A stretch of DNA of 45,985 nt from Streptomyces sp. TSRI0281 (GCF_001905125.1 NZ_LWLE01000002.1:121226-167210); one strand, 5' to 3'; counted from the stretch's first letter, positions 8,801 through 16,005 are shown. Made by a program: numbers and translations. Notes: generated by a model from the letters alone, not told the origin.

Positions 8801-9011
8801 GGGCGGTCACCGGTGATATGTCGGACGCGGTCACCGGTGACATGTCACCGGCGGTCGATGACATGTCGGCCGTGACCGATGACATGCCATCGGTCACCGG
8901 TGGCATGTCATCGGCCGCGGCGGGCGACGAGGCGAAGCCGCCGACGAGGAACGAGAGGACGAGCAGCCCCGTCAGGCGACTGCGTAAGCGGTGGTACAGC
9001 CGTGGATTCAT
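5880..9011 (-). CDS. secreted PA14 / sugar-dehydrogenase-like propeller / CBM6 / DUF1080 protein
   Basis: A 1043-residue exported multidomain protein. Residues 1-34 are a Sec signal peptide ending SSPAAADD. A Thr/Ser/Met-rich linker with DMSPVT-like repeats follows, then: a PA14 domain (~105-240; FRLTSDDGSRLLIDG); a glucose/sorbosone-dehydrogenase-like beta-propeller (~250-690; MDWLPDGRLAVTTWGG, GLRTPNGIGWGPKGDMFV); a CBM6 module (~720-849; QYEAEEATLTGG); and a DUF1080 / 3-keto-disaccharide-hydrolase-type lectin-like domain (~853-1043; IPLFDGSN, NSGVYLQERYEVQILDSYG). It probably binds and oxidises or cleaves glycans outside the cell. The ATG at 9011 has SD AGGAGG; an open frame continues 56 codons upstream without one. 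Codon 9 is TTA (8985-8987), so translation should depend on bldA tRNA. Confidence 0.88.
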   Translation of the reverse strand: MNPRLYHRLRSRLTGLLVLSFLVGGFASSPAAADDMPPVTDGMSSVTADMSSTAGDMSPVTASDISPVTAHASPATAEPAVPAELPPQEPGVTLRVFDVQVPLSKLCDIKTGQTPNVDRLMPTIDWSAAGDFGFEDHFVTQVTGNIDVPQTGAYTFRLTSDDGSRLLIDGSPVIDHDGLHGADPKDGTVTLEAGHHSLRIDHFDRTGGQQITLAWKPPGAPDFAVVPNAVLSTDADVVRVTAPGRKECEGVLDSPGDGLPLNAVHPDYALTDLRPPGFEPQVTAMDWLPDGRLAVTTWGGSTNTAGEVHLLDNVRGNTDPGKVTTKKIIGGLKEPMGIKAVDGKLYVSQKHELTELSDTDGDDVIDEQRTVATWPYGGNFHEFAFGLLYKKGFFYLNLSVAINYGGATTDPQPSKNRGSTIKVNRKTGEVSYIAGGLRTPNGIGWGPKGDMFVLDNQGGWLPSSKLLHIKQDRFFNHYTNPDGPFDAKPVTKPVLWLPQNEIANSPSTPLQLTEGRFAGQMLFGDVTYGGIQRAYLEKVKGEYQGAVFRFTQGLEAGVNRISMGPDGAIYAGGLGAGGNWGQEGKLTYGLQKLSPSGDKAFDILAMRAKPGGFELEYTQPLSEETAAKLAGSYRVQQWHYVPTPSYGGPKAGEETLSVRSAILSPDRRKVTLDIPGLKSNRVVHVRSPRPFSSASGESLWSTEAWYTLNSLPGKQPPATQYEAEEATLTGGAGFNTDHPGYSGSGFVDKFGAEGASTTFEVDAAKAGTYDVGLRYSNGPNPFTGTKSLSVYVNGAKVRQTILLSTVDWNTWSTRNEPLPLRAGRNTVTYRYDGGDTGHVNLDLITVHPEGARIPLFDGSNQAAWQHPDGRAAAWPVTGDGSMEVSGGDIRTKQGFQDFRAHVEFWLPNLPPDVTGQNRANSGVYLQERYEVQILDSYGDTTLADNEAGAIYTKKAPDVNAATAPETWQTYDITFRAARFDAEGEKTADARVTVVWNGKKVHDDVAVDGTTGGGAAEGPTAGAIRLQDHGSKVRYRNVWVEPLT
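8805..8909. repeat. five degenerate repeats inside the secreted-protein gene
   Basis: Five copies of a GGTCACCGGTGAYATGTC-like unit lie at 8805-8822, 8829-8846, 8853-8867, 8872-8888 and 8892-8909, just after the signal-peptide codons. They encode the DMSPVT-type linker. The perfect palindrome TCACCGGTGA recurs at 8807-8816 and 8831-8840. Confidence 0.75.
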
Positions 9012-9241
9012 CCTGCCTCCTGGCCCCCCGGGACGAGGAGCGTGTAGTGGCGAAGGGTGCGGGTCACCCGTGAGCGTCCGGGTGATCGTTCGATCAGTGC
9101 GTTCCTGTGGCGCCGTACCTGAGCGAAACTCCGACGGTTGCGCCGGAAAGAGTAGGAGGCTTCTGCTCGTGCCGTCCATGCTTTGTCACCACAGTGTTCA
9201 AAGTCCGGGTGGGGGAAGTGCAGGGAGGGGAGCGGAGGCCC

Positions 9242-9247
9242 TAGGTT
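9242..9247 (+). promoter_or_regulatory. -10 box of a likely leaderless promoter
   Basis: TAGGTT lies six nt before the hydrolase ATG (9254), the spacing expected if transcription starts at the A of ATG. No SD precedes that ATG. A -35 is poor (GTGCAG near 9218). Confidence 0.4.
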
Positions 9248-9253
9248 GGGGCC

Positions 9254-10099
9254 ATGACCGAAGTGCTGCTTTCCGCGGGTGTGGTGGAGTACGAGGACAC
9301 GGGTGGCGACGGGCCGGTGGTGGTCCTTCTGCACGGCGTCGCCATGGACGGCTCGCTGTGGCGCACTGTCGTCGGCGAACTCCGCTCCGGCTTCCGGTGC
9401 ATCGTGCCGACCCTCCCTCTCGGTGGTCACCGCCGGCCCATGCGCCCCGACGCCGACCTGTCGGTCCTCGGGGTGGCCCGGATCGTCGCGGAGTTCCTCG
9501 ACGCACTCGAACTCCAGGACGTCACCCTGGTCATGAGCGACTGGGGCGGGGCGCAGGCGCTGGTCGCGGACGGACGGGACCGGCGGATCGGAAAGCTGGT
9601 GATCACGTCCTGCGAGGCGTTCGACAACTTCCCGCCCGGACTGCCCGGCGGCAATCTGTACGCTGCGGCCAAGGTGCCCGGAGGTCTGATGGCCGCCTTC
9701 GCCCTGCTGAAGCTCACGCCGATGCGGCGGCTGCCCGTCACCTGGGGATGGATGACCAAGCGGCCGGTTCCGCGTGAGGTGATGGACGCCTGGTTCCGTC
9801 CGCTGTGGTCGTCGCGGGAGATCCGGCGCGACCTGCGCACCTACGTCCTCGGAGTGCCGCCCAAGGCGGAACTTCTGCGCTGGGCCGAGGCGTTGCGCGC
9901 GTTCGACCGGCCTGCCCTCGTCGTATGGGCGGCCGAGGACAAGGTCATGCCACCGGAGCACGGGCGGCGGCTGGCGGACCTCCTCCCACAGGGGCGGCTG
10001 GTGGAGGTGGCCGACAGCTACACGCTCATTCCGGAGGATCAGCCCGTCGTGCTCGCCGCGCACATCCGGGCGTTCCTGGAGGGTGACGGCGGAGCGTAG
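9254..10099 (+). CDS. alpha/beta hydrolase with an Asp nucleophile
   Basis: A 281-residue alpha/beta-hydrolase. The oxyanion-hole motif is LLHGVAMDG (H27-G28). The nucleophile elbow reads VMSDWGGAQ, so the nucleophile position is D96 rather than Ser, as in haloalkane dehalogenases and epoxide hydrolases. D229 in WAAEDKVMPP is a likely acid residue. The catalytic His expected near residue 257 is replaced: the sequence is ADSYTLIPEDQP where relatives carry H before the x-x-x-E-D. It is therefore either an unusual enzyme or a non-hydrolytic fold member. There is no signal peptide. Translation is probably leaderless (TAGGTT six nt upstream, no SD). It sits between two TTA-containing genes but has no TTA itself. 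Confidence 0.85.
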   Translation: MTEVLLSAGVVEYEDTGGDGPVVVLLHGVAMDGSLWRTVVGELRSGFRCIVPTLPLGGHRRPMRPDADLSVLGVARIVAEFLDALELQDVTLVMSDWGGAQALVADGRDRRIGKLVITSCEAFDNFPPGLPGGNLYAAAKVPGGLMAAFALLKLTPMRRLPVTWGWMTKRPVPREVMDAWFRPLWSSREIRRDLRTYVLGVPPKAELLRWAEALRAFDRPALVVWAAEDKVMPPEHGRRLADLLPQGRLVEVADSYTLIPEDQPVVLAAHIRAFLEGDGGA

Positions 10100-10106
10100 A
10101 CGCTGT

Positions 10107-10135
10107 CCCGGCTTCGGCCGGGCGCCCGTGCGGGC
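10107..10135 (+). terminator. tandem GC hairpins after the hydrolase gene
   Basis: CCCGGC-TTCG-GCCGGG (10107-10122) is a perfect stem capped by a stable TTCG tetraloop. It is followed at once by GCCC-GTGC-GGGC (10124-10135). The block begins 8 bp after the stop, a typical Streptomyces terminator without a U-run. Confidence 0.7.
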
Positions 10136-10254
10136 CCGGTTCCCGGCCGACGTCAACGCCTTCGCGGGCCCGGACACGTCCTGTTTCCGTAACGTCCCTG
10201 TATCCGAGTCCTGATGGTGCAACAGTTCGGTACCACCCCGGACGTCGCCGCCAC

Positions 10255-10270
10255 GCGATCGTATGATCGC
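10255..10270. promoter_or_regulatory. palindrome overlapping a -10 box before the lipoprotein gene
   Basis: GCGATC-GTAT-GATCGC is a perfect inverted repeat and contains TATGAT (10262-10267), one base from the -10 consensus. Transcription would start about 25 bp before the lipoprotein GTG. A repressor bound here would cover the -10. No convincing -35 is visible. Confidence 0.45.
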
Positions 10271-10301
10271 TGCGGTGTCGATGAGGTAAGGGTGGTAACT
10301 C

Positions 10302-11186
10302 GTGGTATTTCACGGGCCGTTACACAGATTCCGGTACGGAGCTCCCCTGTTGCTTCTGCCCCTGCTGCTGGCAGGGTGTTCCGGCGGTGGCGCTGAGGCG
10401 GACGCGCAGGGGAAGGGCTCATCGGGCCCACCGGCATCCGGACCGGCATCCGGACCGGCATCCGGACCGGCATCCGGACCGGCATCCGGACCGGCATCCG
10501 GCTCACCGTCCACACCCTCATCCGGACCCGCACCCTCCTCCGCACTCGTCGACGCCGACCCGGCCAGGCTGCCGAAGAACCGGAGCGCCGCCCTCGCCCT
10601 CATCGGCAAGGTCATCGCCGAGCCCGACAGCTTCGGCCCCGGAGTGGTGAAGCGGAGCCCGTACGAGAGCGACCCGGCCACCTGGCCCGTCCTGGGGACC
10701 GACTGCGTCTGGGCGCAGCGGAAGCCCGCGGGCAACGTCATGGCCACCGTCACCCGCAATTTCGAGGTGCCCGCGACGAAGGGCAGGGGACCGGTCCGGC
10801 TGGCGGCCGTCGTCACCGTGCACCGCACCCGGCAGGACGCGCAGTGGGAGATGGCCGAGTCCCTGGAGGAGACGATGCGCTGCCCCACACAGCAGTTGCG
10901 GCAAGGGGAACTCATCGGCTCGATGATCTCCGCCGCGCTGCTCCAGGGCGAGAGCACGCAGAACAACTCCGAGGATTCGCTGGCCGAGACGGGACAGTTC
11001 CGGAGCGAGGAGCTCGGCGGTCCGTACCCCTACGCCTGGCAGCAGGCGCAGACCCTTCAGTTCACCGTCGCGGTGACCGGCAAGGGGGCGAAGGGGCGCA
11101 CTGACAAGGAACTGGAAGACCTGGTCACCCAGGCGCAGGCCGCCATGCTGGTCCGGCTCGAATCCGCCATCGAGAAGCAGAGCTGA
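10302..11186 (+). CDS. lipoprotein of a kinase receptor locus
   Basis: A 294-residue exported lipoprotein. A basic N-terminus and Leu-rich core end in the lipobox LLAGC, with C26 as lipidation site. A Gly/Ser/Pro linker with six perfect PASG repeats follows, then a ~200-residue soluble domain with two cysteines (TDCVWAQ, MRCPTQQ), which suggests a disulphide. I do not recognise the domain; a resemblance to PknH-type sensor domains is only a guess. GTG 10302 is the first start after an in-frame stop and has AAGGG 9 nt upstream. Codon 7 is TTA (10320-10322), implying bldA control. The kinase gene follows 10 bp later, so this is probably an accessory sensor of that system. Confidence 0.85.
   Translation: MVFHGPLHRFRYGAPLLLLPLLLAGCSGGGAEADAQGKGSSGPPASGPASGPASGPASGPASGPASGSPSTPSSGPAPSSALVDADPARLPKNRSAALALIGKVIAEPDSFGPGVVKRSPYESDPATWPVLGTDCVWAQRKPAGNVMATVTRNFEVPATKGRGPVRLAAVVTVHRTRQDAQWEMAESLEETMRCPTQQLRQGELIGSMISAALLQGESTQNNSEDSLAETGQFRSEELGGPYPYAWQQAQTLQFTVAVTGKGAKGRTDKELEDLVTQAQAAMLVRLESAIEKQS
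10431..10502 (+). repeat. 12-bp tandem repeat, six copies (PASG)6
   Basis: CCGGCATCCGGA is repeated six times head to tail, perfect except for the last base. Each unit is in frame and encodes Pro-Ala-Ser-Gly. Perfect copies suggest recent slippage expansion. Unit gain or loss would change only the length of the tether between lipid anchor and folded domain. Confidence 0.95.
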
Positions 11187-11196
11187 GGCACCCCTG

Positions 11197-13548
11197 ATGG
11201 ACGAACTGAGGCCGTCGGACCCGTCGCACATCGGCGGGCACCGGCTCCTGGGCCGCCTCGGAGCGGGCGGCATGGGCGTCGTCTACCTGGGGCGCACGGA
11301 AGCGGGGGCGCTCGCCGCCATCAAGGTGATCCTGCCCGAGTACGCCGGGGACGACGACTTCCGTACCCGCTTCCGCCGCGAGGTCGCGGCGGCCCGCAGT
11401 GTGCACAGCCCGTGGGCGGTCCCGGTCACCGGGGCGGAGACCGAGGGCGAACGCCCCTGGCTGGCAACGGCGTTCGTGCCAGGACCCGCGCTCTCGGACG
11501 CCGTGGCACGGCGCGGACCGCTGCCCGCCCGTAGCGTCAAGGTGCTCGGCCGGCTGCTCTCCCGCGCCCTGAGCGCCGTACACGAGGCCGGGCTTGTCCA
11601 CCGCGATGTGAAGCCGGGCAATGTCCTGCTCACCGCCGACGGTCCCCGCCTCATCGACTTCGGCATCGCGCGGGCCGCCGACGCCACCGCGCTGACCGCC
11701 ACCGACCTCGTGGTCGGCACCCCCGGCTTCCTCTCGCCCGAGCAGGCCACCGGGGGCGGCACCACCGCCGGACCCGCCAGCGACGTCTTCTCGCTCGGCT
11801 GCCTCCTCGTGTACGCGGCCACCGGGCGGCCCCCGTTCGGCAGCGGGGCCGTCGACGCCCTGCTCTACCGCACCGTGCACGACCGACCGGACCTCGGCGG
11901 GATCGACGACGCCGAACTGCGCACCCTGCTGACCGCCTGCCTGGCCAAGGACCCGGGGGAGCGGCCGACGGCGGCACAGCTCGACGCGCGCATCGCCGAG
12001 GACGTACCGGGCGGGTCGGTCGAGTGGCTGCCCGAGGACGTCGTACGGCTGATCGCCGACCGGTCCGCCGCGATGCTCGCACTGCCGGACATCGACGCCA
12101 CCGTGGCCGAGGAGCCCGTGGCGCCCGCCCGTCCCGACAGGCGGCGCTTCCTCCTCCTCGCCTCCGTCGCGGCGGTGGGTCTCGCCGGAACCGCCTACGC
12201 CGCCGTACAGGTGGCGGGCGAGGACACCGAGAGCGCCCCGAAGCGGGGCGGCTCCGGCGAGCGGGACTGGATCATCGGCGTGCACGCCGACCTGACGGGC
12301 CCTCAAGCGGCGTGGGGGAAGGCTCAGGAACGGGGCGTCCGGCTCGCCGTCGAACGGTTCAACTCCCGCGGGAACAAGCCCTTCACGCTCATTGTGAAGG
12401 CGCTGGACGACCGGGGGGACGCCGCCCGTTCGGCGCGCGTCGCCGAGCTGTTCGCACGCGACCCGGACGTGCTCGCGGTGATCGGCCCGACCGGTGACGC
12501 CGCGACCGGAGCGGCGCTGCCCGCGTACGACGAGGCGATGCTGGCGGTGCTCACGGTGTCGTCACTGGCGATGGCGTACGCCCCCAGGTCCAAGAAGTCG
12601 TTCTTCCAGGCCGCTCCGTCCTGGGGTGCGCTCTCCGCACCGATCGTCAACCGGCTCCTGCTGCGCCCCGACGTCGAACGCCTCGGTGTGCTCATGGACC
12701 GCTCCGGCGGGCAGTCCGCCTACCAGGTGGGCTACGCGACCAACCTGATGACCCCCACCCTCACCACCGGGACCACCTATCCGCGCGTGGTGCCCGCCGG
12801 GACGAGGGACCTCGCACCGGTGATCGAGGACATGCTCACGCACAGGAGCGACGCGATCTTCTACGCGGGTGACGCGGCCGGAGCCGCCCGCACGGCCGTC
12901 GCGCTCGCCGGAACCTCGTTCAAGGGGCCGTGCATCGCCCAGCACACCGTCATGGGACCGGACTTCCTCACGGCTGCCGGAGCCGCGGCCACCGGGTGGG
13001 AGTTCATCTCCCCGTACACGGACGCGTCGGCGCCCGCCGCCAAGGAGTTCACCGCCGCACACCGCGCTCGCTTCGGCGCCGAGCCCGCGCCGTGGGCCGC
13101 CGAGGCGTACGACGTGGCCGGGCTCGTCGCCCAGGCGCTGGTCGCCCTCGCCCTGGCCGACGGGGAGAAAGCGACGGGGAAGCCGGACGGAAGCGGGACG
13201 GGGAAGCCGGACGGGAGCGGGACGGGGAAGCCGGACGGGACCGAGGGGAAGAACGAGGGGTCGGACGGGGCCGAGGGGGCCGAGGGGAAGAAGGCGTCGG
13301 GGAAGCCGGAAGAGGCCGAAGGGAAGAAGGCGTCGGGGAACACCGGCGCTTCGCCGGAAGCCCGCCGCCCCGTGCGGCCCGGCCGGGCCGCTGTCGTCGC
13401 CGAGATCGCCGCCTCACCGTACGAGGGAATCTCCCGCACCTACGCCTTCGACAAGAGGCAGGCGCTGGTGGGCCAGGACGCCCACCTCTACCGTGTCGAG
13501 AACGGCCGCTACCGCTATCTCGGCGCGGCCCCGAAGCCCACCACCTGA
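11197..13548 (+). CDS. receptor Ser/Thr kinase with extracellular substrate-binding domain (first copy)
   Basis: A 783-residue membrane kinase. The N-terminal Hanks-type kinase is complete: glycine loop GAGGMGVVY (22-30), lysine K43, HRDVKPGN with D137, DFG at 154-156 and GTPGFLSPEQ. A single helix (~317-340, FLLLASVAAVGLAGTAY) leads to an extracellular Peripla_BP_6-like domain (~358-783, IIGVHADLTGPQ, LAVIGPTGD) related to branched-chain amino-acid-binding proteins. A ~60-residue charged Gly/Lys/Glu stretch (~657-717), absent from the second copy, interrupts that domain. Ligand binding outside probably controls phosphorylation inside. The start ATG has GAGG 8 nt upstream, overlapping the stop of the lipoprotein gene. 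Proteins of this design are annotated widely in Streptomyces, but ligands are not known to me. Confidence 0.92.
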   Translation: MDELRPSDPSHIGGHRLLGRLGAGGMGVVYLGRTEAGALAAIKVILPEYAGDDDFRTRFRREVAAARSVHSPWAVPVTGAETEGERPWLATAFVPGPALSDAVARRGPLPARSVKVLGRLLSRALSAVHEAGLVHRDVKPGNVLLTADGPRLIDFGIARAADATALTATDLVVGTPGFLSPEQATGGGTTAGPASDVFSLGCLLVYAATGRPPFGSGAVDALLYRTVHDRPDLGGIDDAELRTLLTACLAKDPGERPTAAQLDARIAEDVPGGSVEWLPEDVVRLIADRSAAMLALPDIDATVAEEPVAPARPDRRRFLLLASVAAVGLAGTAYAAVQVAGEDTESAPKRGGSGERDWIIGVHADLTGPQAAWGKAQERGVRLAVERFNSRGNKPFTLIVKALDDRGDAARSARVAELFARDPDVLAVIGPTGDAATGAALPAYDEAMLAVLTVSSLAMAYAPRSKKSFFQAAPSWGALSAPIVNRLLLRPDVERLGVLMDRSGGQSAYQVGYATNLMTPTLTTGTTYPRVVPAGTRDLAPVIEDMLTHRSDAIFYAGDAAGAARTAVALAGTSFKGPCIAQHTVMGPDFLTAAGAAATGWEFISPYTDASAPAAKEFTAAHRARFGAEPAPWAAEAYDVAGLVAQALVALALADGEKATGKPDGSGTGKPDGSGTGKPDGTEGKNEGSDGAEGAEGKKASGKPEEAEGKKASGNTGASPEARRPVRPGRAAVVAEIAASPYEGISRTYAFDKRQALVGQDAHLYRVENGRYRYLGAAPKPTT
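13173..13340 (+). repeat. in-frame repeats inside the first kinase gene
   Basis: A 24-bp unit beginning GACGGGGAAGCCGGACGG occurs three times at 13173-13244, encoding GKPDGSGT repeats. A 20-bp sequence beginning GGGAAGAAGGCGTCGG recurs at 13285-13304 and 13321-13340. Both periods keep the frame. Confidence 0.9.
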
Positions 13549-13549
13549 C

Positions 13550-15766
13550 ATGAGGCCGCTCACCTCGGACGACCCGCGCGTCATCGGCGAGTACCGCACC
13601 CTGGTCCGGCTCGGCGCGGGCGGCATGGGTGTGGTGTACCTGGCCAGATCGCCGGGCGGCGCGCTCGCCGCGGTGAAGGTGATCCGCGCCGAGCACGCCG
13701 CCGACCCCGGCTTCCGGGCCCGTTTCCGCCGCGAGGCCGAGGCCGCCGCGCGGATCACCGGGCCGTGGGTGGTCCCGGTCACCGGCGCCGACACGGAGGC
13801 CCGGGAACCGTGGCTGGCCACCGCGTTCGTGCCCGGCCCCTCGCTCGCCGAGATGATCGGGACACAGGGCGCCCTGCCCGCCGCCACCGTGCGCGCACTC
13901 GGCGCCCGGCTCGCGGCGGCCCTCGTCGCGGTGCACGGGGCGGGGCTCGTCCACCGCGACGTCAAACCCGGCAATGTGCTCCTCGCCCTCGACGGGCCCC
14001 GGCTCATCGACTTCGGCATCGCGCGCCACGAGGGCGCCACCGCGCTCACCGCGACCGATGCGGTGATCGGCACGCCCGGCTACCTCGCCCCCGAACAGGC
14101 GTCGGCCGGGCCCGTCGGACCGGCGTGCGACGTCTTCTCGCTCGGCTGCGTCCTGGTGTACGCGGCCACCGGGCGGCGCCCGTTCGGCGAGGGCGCGGCG
14201 GCGGGGGTCCTGTTCCGAACGGTGCACGAGGAACCGGACCTGCGCGGTCTGCCGCCAGGACTGCGCGCCCTCGCCGCCGCCTGCCTGGCCAAGGACCCGG
14301 CCGCCCGGCCGACCGCCGACCAGGTGCACCGGGCGCTGGCCGACGAGGCGCATCCGGATCAGGCGCACCCGGGTCAGGCGCGCCCAGGTCAGGCGCCTCC
14401 GGACCCTTCGCCTCCGGACCCTTCGCCTCCGGACCCGGCGGCGGAGGCGGACCGCTGGATGCCGGCGGGGCTGCCCGCGCTGATCGCCGAACGTTCGGCC
14501 CGCGCCCTCGCGCTGCCCGACCCCGAGACCCCGCCCGCCCCGGCGGCGTCCGGCACCGGGGCGGCACCCGGCCCCTCGCGGCGGCGCCTGCTCACCGCCT
14601 CGGCGGCCGGAGCCGTCCTCCTCGCGGGCGGTGGCACCGCAGCCTGGATGGCCCGGCGGCGCGGCCATGTGAATGGCCCGTCGACGAGGACCGCGAACCG
14701 CCCCACGTACAGGCTCGGCCTGCACGCCGACCTCACCGGACCCGGCCGCGCCACCGGCCTCGCGCACCAGCGGGGCGTCCAGCTCGCCGTCGCCGACCAC
14801 AACTCCCGTACCGACGCGGCCTTCCGGCTCGCCCTGCGCACGGAGGACGACGCGGGGGACGCGGCCCGAGCACGCCGGGCGGCCGACCGGCTGGCCGCCG
14901 ACCCCCGCGTCCTGGCCGTCATCGGGCCCAGCGCCGACGTCACCGCCGAGGACGTCGTCGCCCGGTACAAGAAGGCACGGCTGGCCATGGTCGTCGTCGC
15001 GGCGGGCTCCACCACCGCCGAGTTCTTCGCGAGCCCGGTCCTGTGCGTCACCCGCCCCTTCGACGACAGCCTCAGCATCGGCCTCATCAGCTACCTGATC
15101 CACACCCGCCCCGCCGAGCGGATCTTTCTGATCGCCGACGAGGACGACCCGCGGCGCAGCTGGGGCATCCGCCAGATCTTCAGCGACGCACCCCTCGCGG
15201 GAGCCACCCCCACCACCCGCACCGTCGCCGCCGGGCAGGGCTTCGGCACGGCGGCGCGGGCGGTTGTCGGCGCGAAGGCGGACGCCGTGGTGTACGCGGG
15301 CGGCTCACCCACCCGGGCAGCGCGCTGCGCCACCGCCCTCACCGCCGCCGGGTTCACCGGCACCCGCGTCAGCGCCGGTCCCGTCCTCGCTCCCGCCTTC
15401 CTGAAGAAGGCGGGGAAGGCCGCCGAAGGATGGGTCTTCGCCGAGGCGTACGCCGACCCCCTGGCGCTCCCCGCCGCGAAGAAGTTCACCGCCGCGCACC
15501 GGAAGCGCTACGGGGCGCCGCCCGCCACCTGGTCCGCCGAGGCGTACGACGCGGTCGGGCTGATCGCCGCTGCCGCCGAGGCCACCAGTGCCACGGGTGC
15601 GGAGCGGGGCGGGATCGCCCAGCGGCTGTTCCGCACCCGGTACCGGGGCATCGTCCGCGCCCTGTCCTTCCACGACACCCGCGGGGTGCGGTTCGACAAC
15701 GGGATCTTCCTCTACCGGATCGTGGCCGGGCGGCCCACGTTCCTGGGCCCCTACGGCGAGGTGTGA
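13550..15766 (+). CDS. receptor Ser/Thr kinase with extracellular substrate-binding domain (second copy)
   Basis: A 738-residue paralogue of the preceding kinase with the same order of parts. Its kinase residues fall at the same numbers: glycine loop GAGGMGVVY, K43, HRDVKPGN with D137, DFG 154-156. A Pro/Gln/Ala repeat linker (~268-296, with GQARPGQA and PPDPSPPDPS) follows, then one helix (~344-368) and a Peripla_BP_6-like sensor domain (~385-738; LGLHADLTGPG, LAVIGPSAD). It starts one base after the first kinase's stop, so it is translationally coupled. The sensor domain is much less conserved than the kinase domain and lacks the charged insertion, which suggests a different ligand or heteromer formation. 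Both kinases look catalytically competent. Confidence 0.92.
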   Translation: MRPLTSDDPRVIGEYRTLVRLGAGGMGVVYLARSPGGALAAVKVIRAEHAADPGFRARFRREAEAAARITGPWVVPVTGADTEAREPWLATAFVPGPSLAEMIGTQGALPAATVRALGARLAAALVAVHGAGLVHRDVKPGNVLLALDGPRLIDFGIARHEGATALTATDAVIGTPGYLAPEQASAGPVGPACDVFSLGCVLVYAATGRRPFGEGAAAGVLFRTVHEEPDLRGLPPGLRALAAACLAKDPAARPTADQVHRALADEAHPDQAHPGQARPGQAPPDPSPPDPSPPDPAAEADRWMPAGLPALIAERSARALALPDPETPPAPAASGTGAAPGPSRRRLLTASAAGAVLLAGGGTAAWMARRRGHVNGPSTRTANRPTYRLGLHADLTGPGRATGLAHQRGVQLAVADHNSRTDAAFRLALRTEDDAGDAARARRAADRLAADPRVLAVIGPSADVTAEDVVARYKKARLAMVVVAAGSTTAEFFASPVLCVTRPFDDSLSIGLISYLIHTRPAERIFLIADEDDPRRSWGIRQIFSDAPLAGATPTTRTVAAGQGFGTAARAVVGAKADAVVYAGGSPTRAARCATALTAAGFTGTRVSAGPVLAPAFLKKAGKAAEGWVFAEAYADPLALPAAKKFTAAHRKRYGAPPATWSAEAYDAVGLIAAAAEATSATGAERGGIAQRLFRTRYRGIVRALSFHDTRGVRFDNGIFLYRIVAGRPTFLGPYGEV

Positions 15767-16005
15767 AGCGGAGCTGCGGCCGCGCTTAAGAAAACCTCGA
15801 TGGACCTGAGGCGCGGGGTGCGGCAGATTTCTCCGTGACGGCAGCGGCAGGGCGATGCGCGGTGGCCACCGACGTGCGCCCCGGTCCGTGCCCGGCCCAG
15901 CGCCGCTCCGCCGTCCCTCTCGACTTCCCCGGGCCGCAGGCTGCCTCGATGCTGCCCCGGCCCGGGGCATCCACCACCGCGTACCACGTGCAGGGAGCCG
16001 CAGCC

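Noticed and set aside
9154..9777. AGGAGG followed by GTG 9169 and a long plus-strand frame
   Set aside because: The SD is good, but the frame soon overlaps the hydrolase gene in another phase and gives an Arg/Gly-rich product. The hydrolase motifs decide the frame.
10281..10289. ATG-AGG-TAA start-stop element before the lipoprotein
   Set aside because: Too short to support, and no SD sits upstream. Probably chance.
15767..16005. Glycine or other riboswitch before tdh
   Set aside because: I could not find conserved core elements or a convincing terminator/anti-terminator pair.
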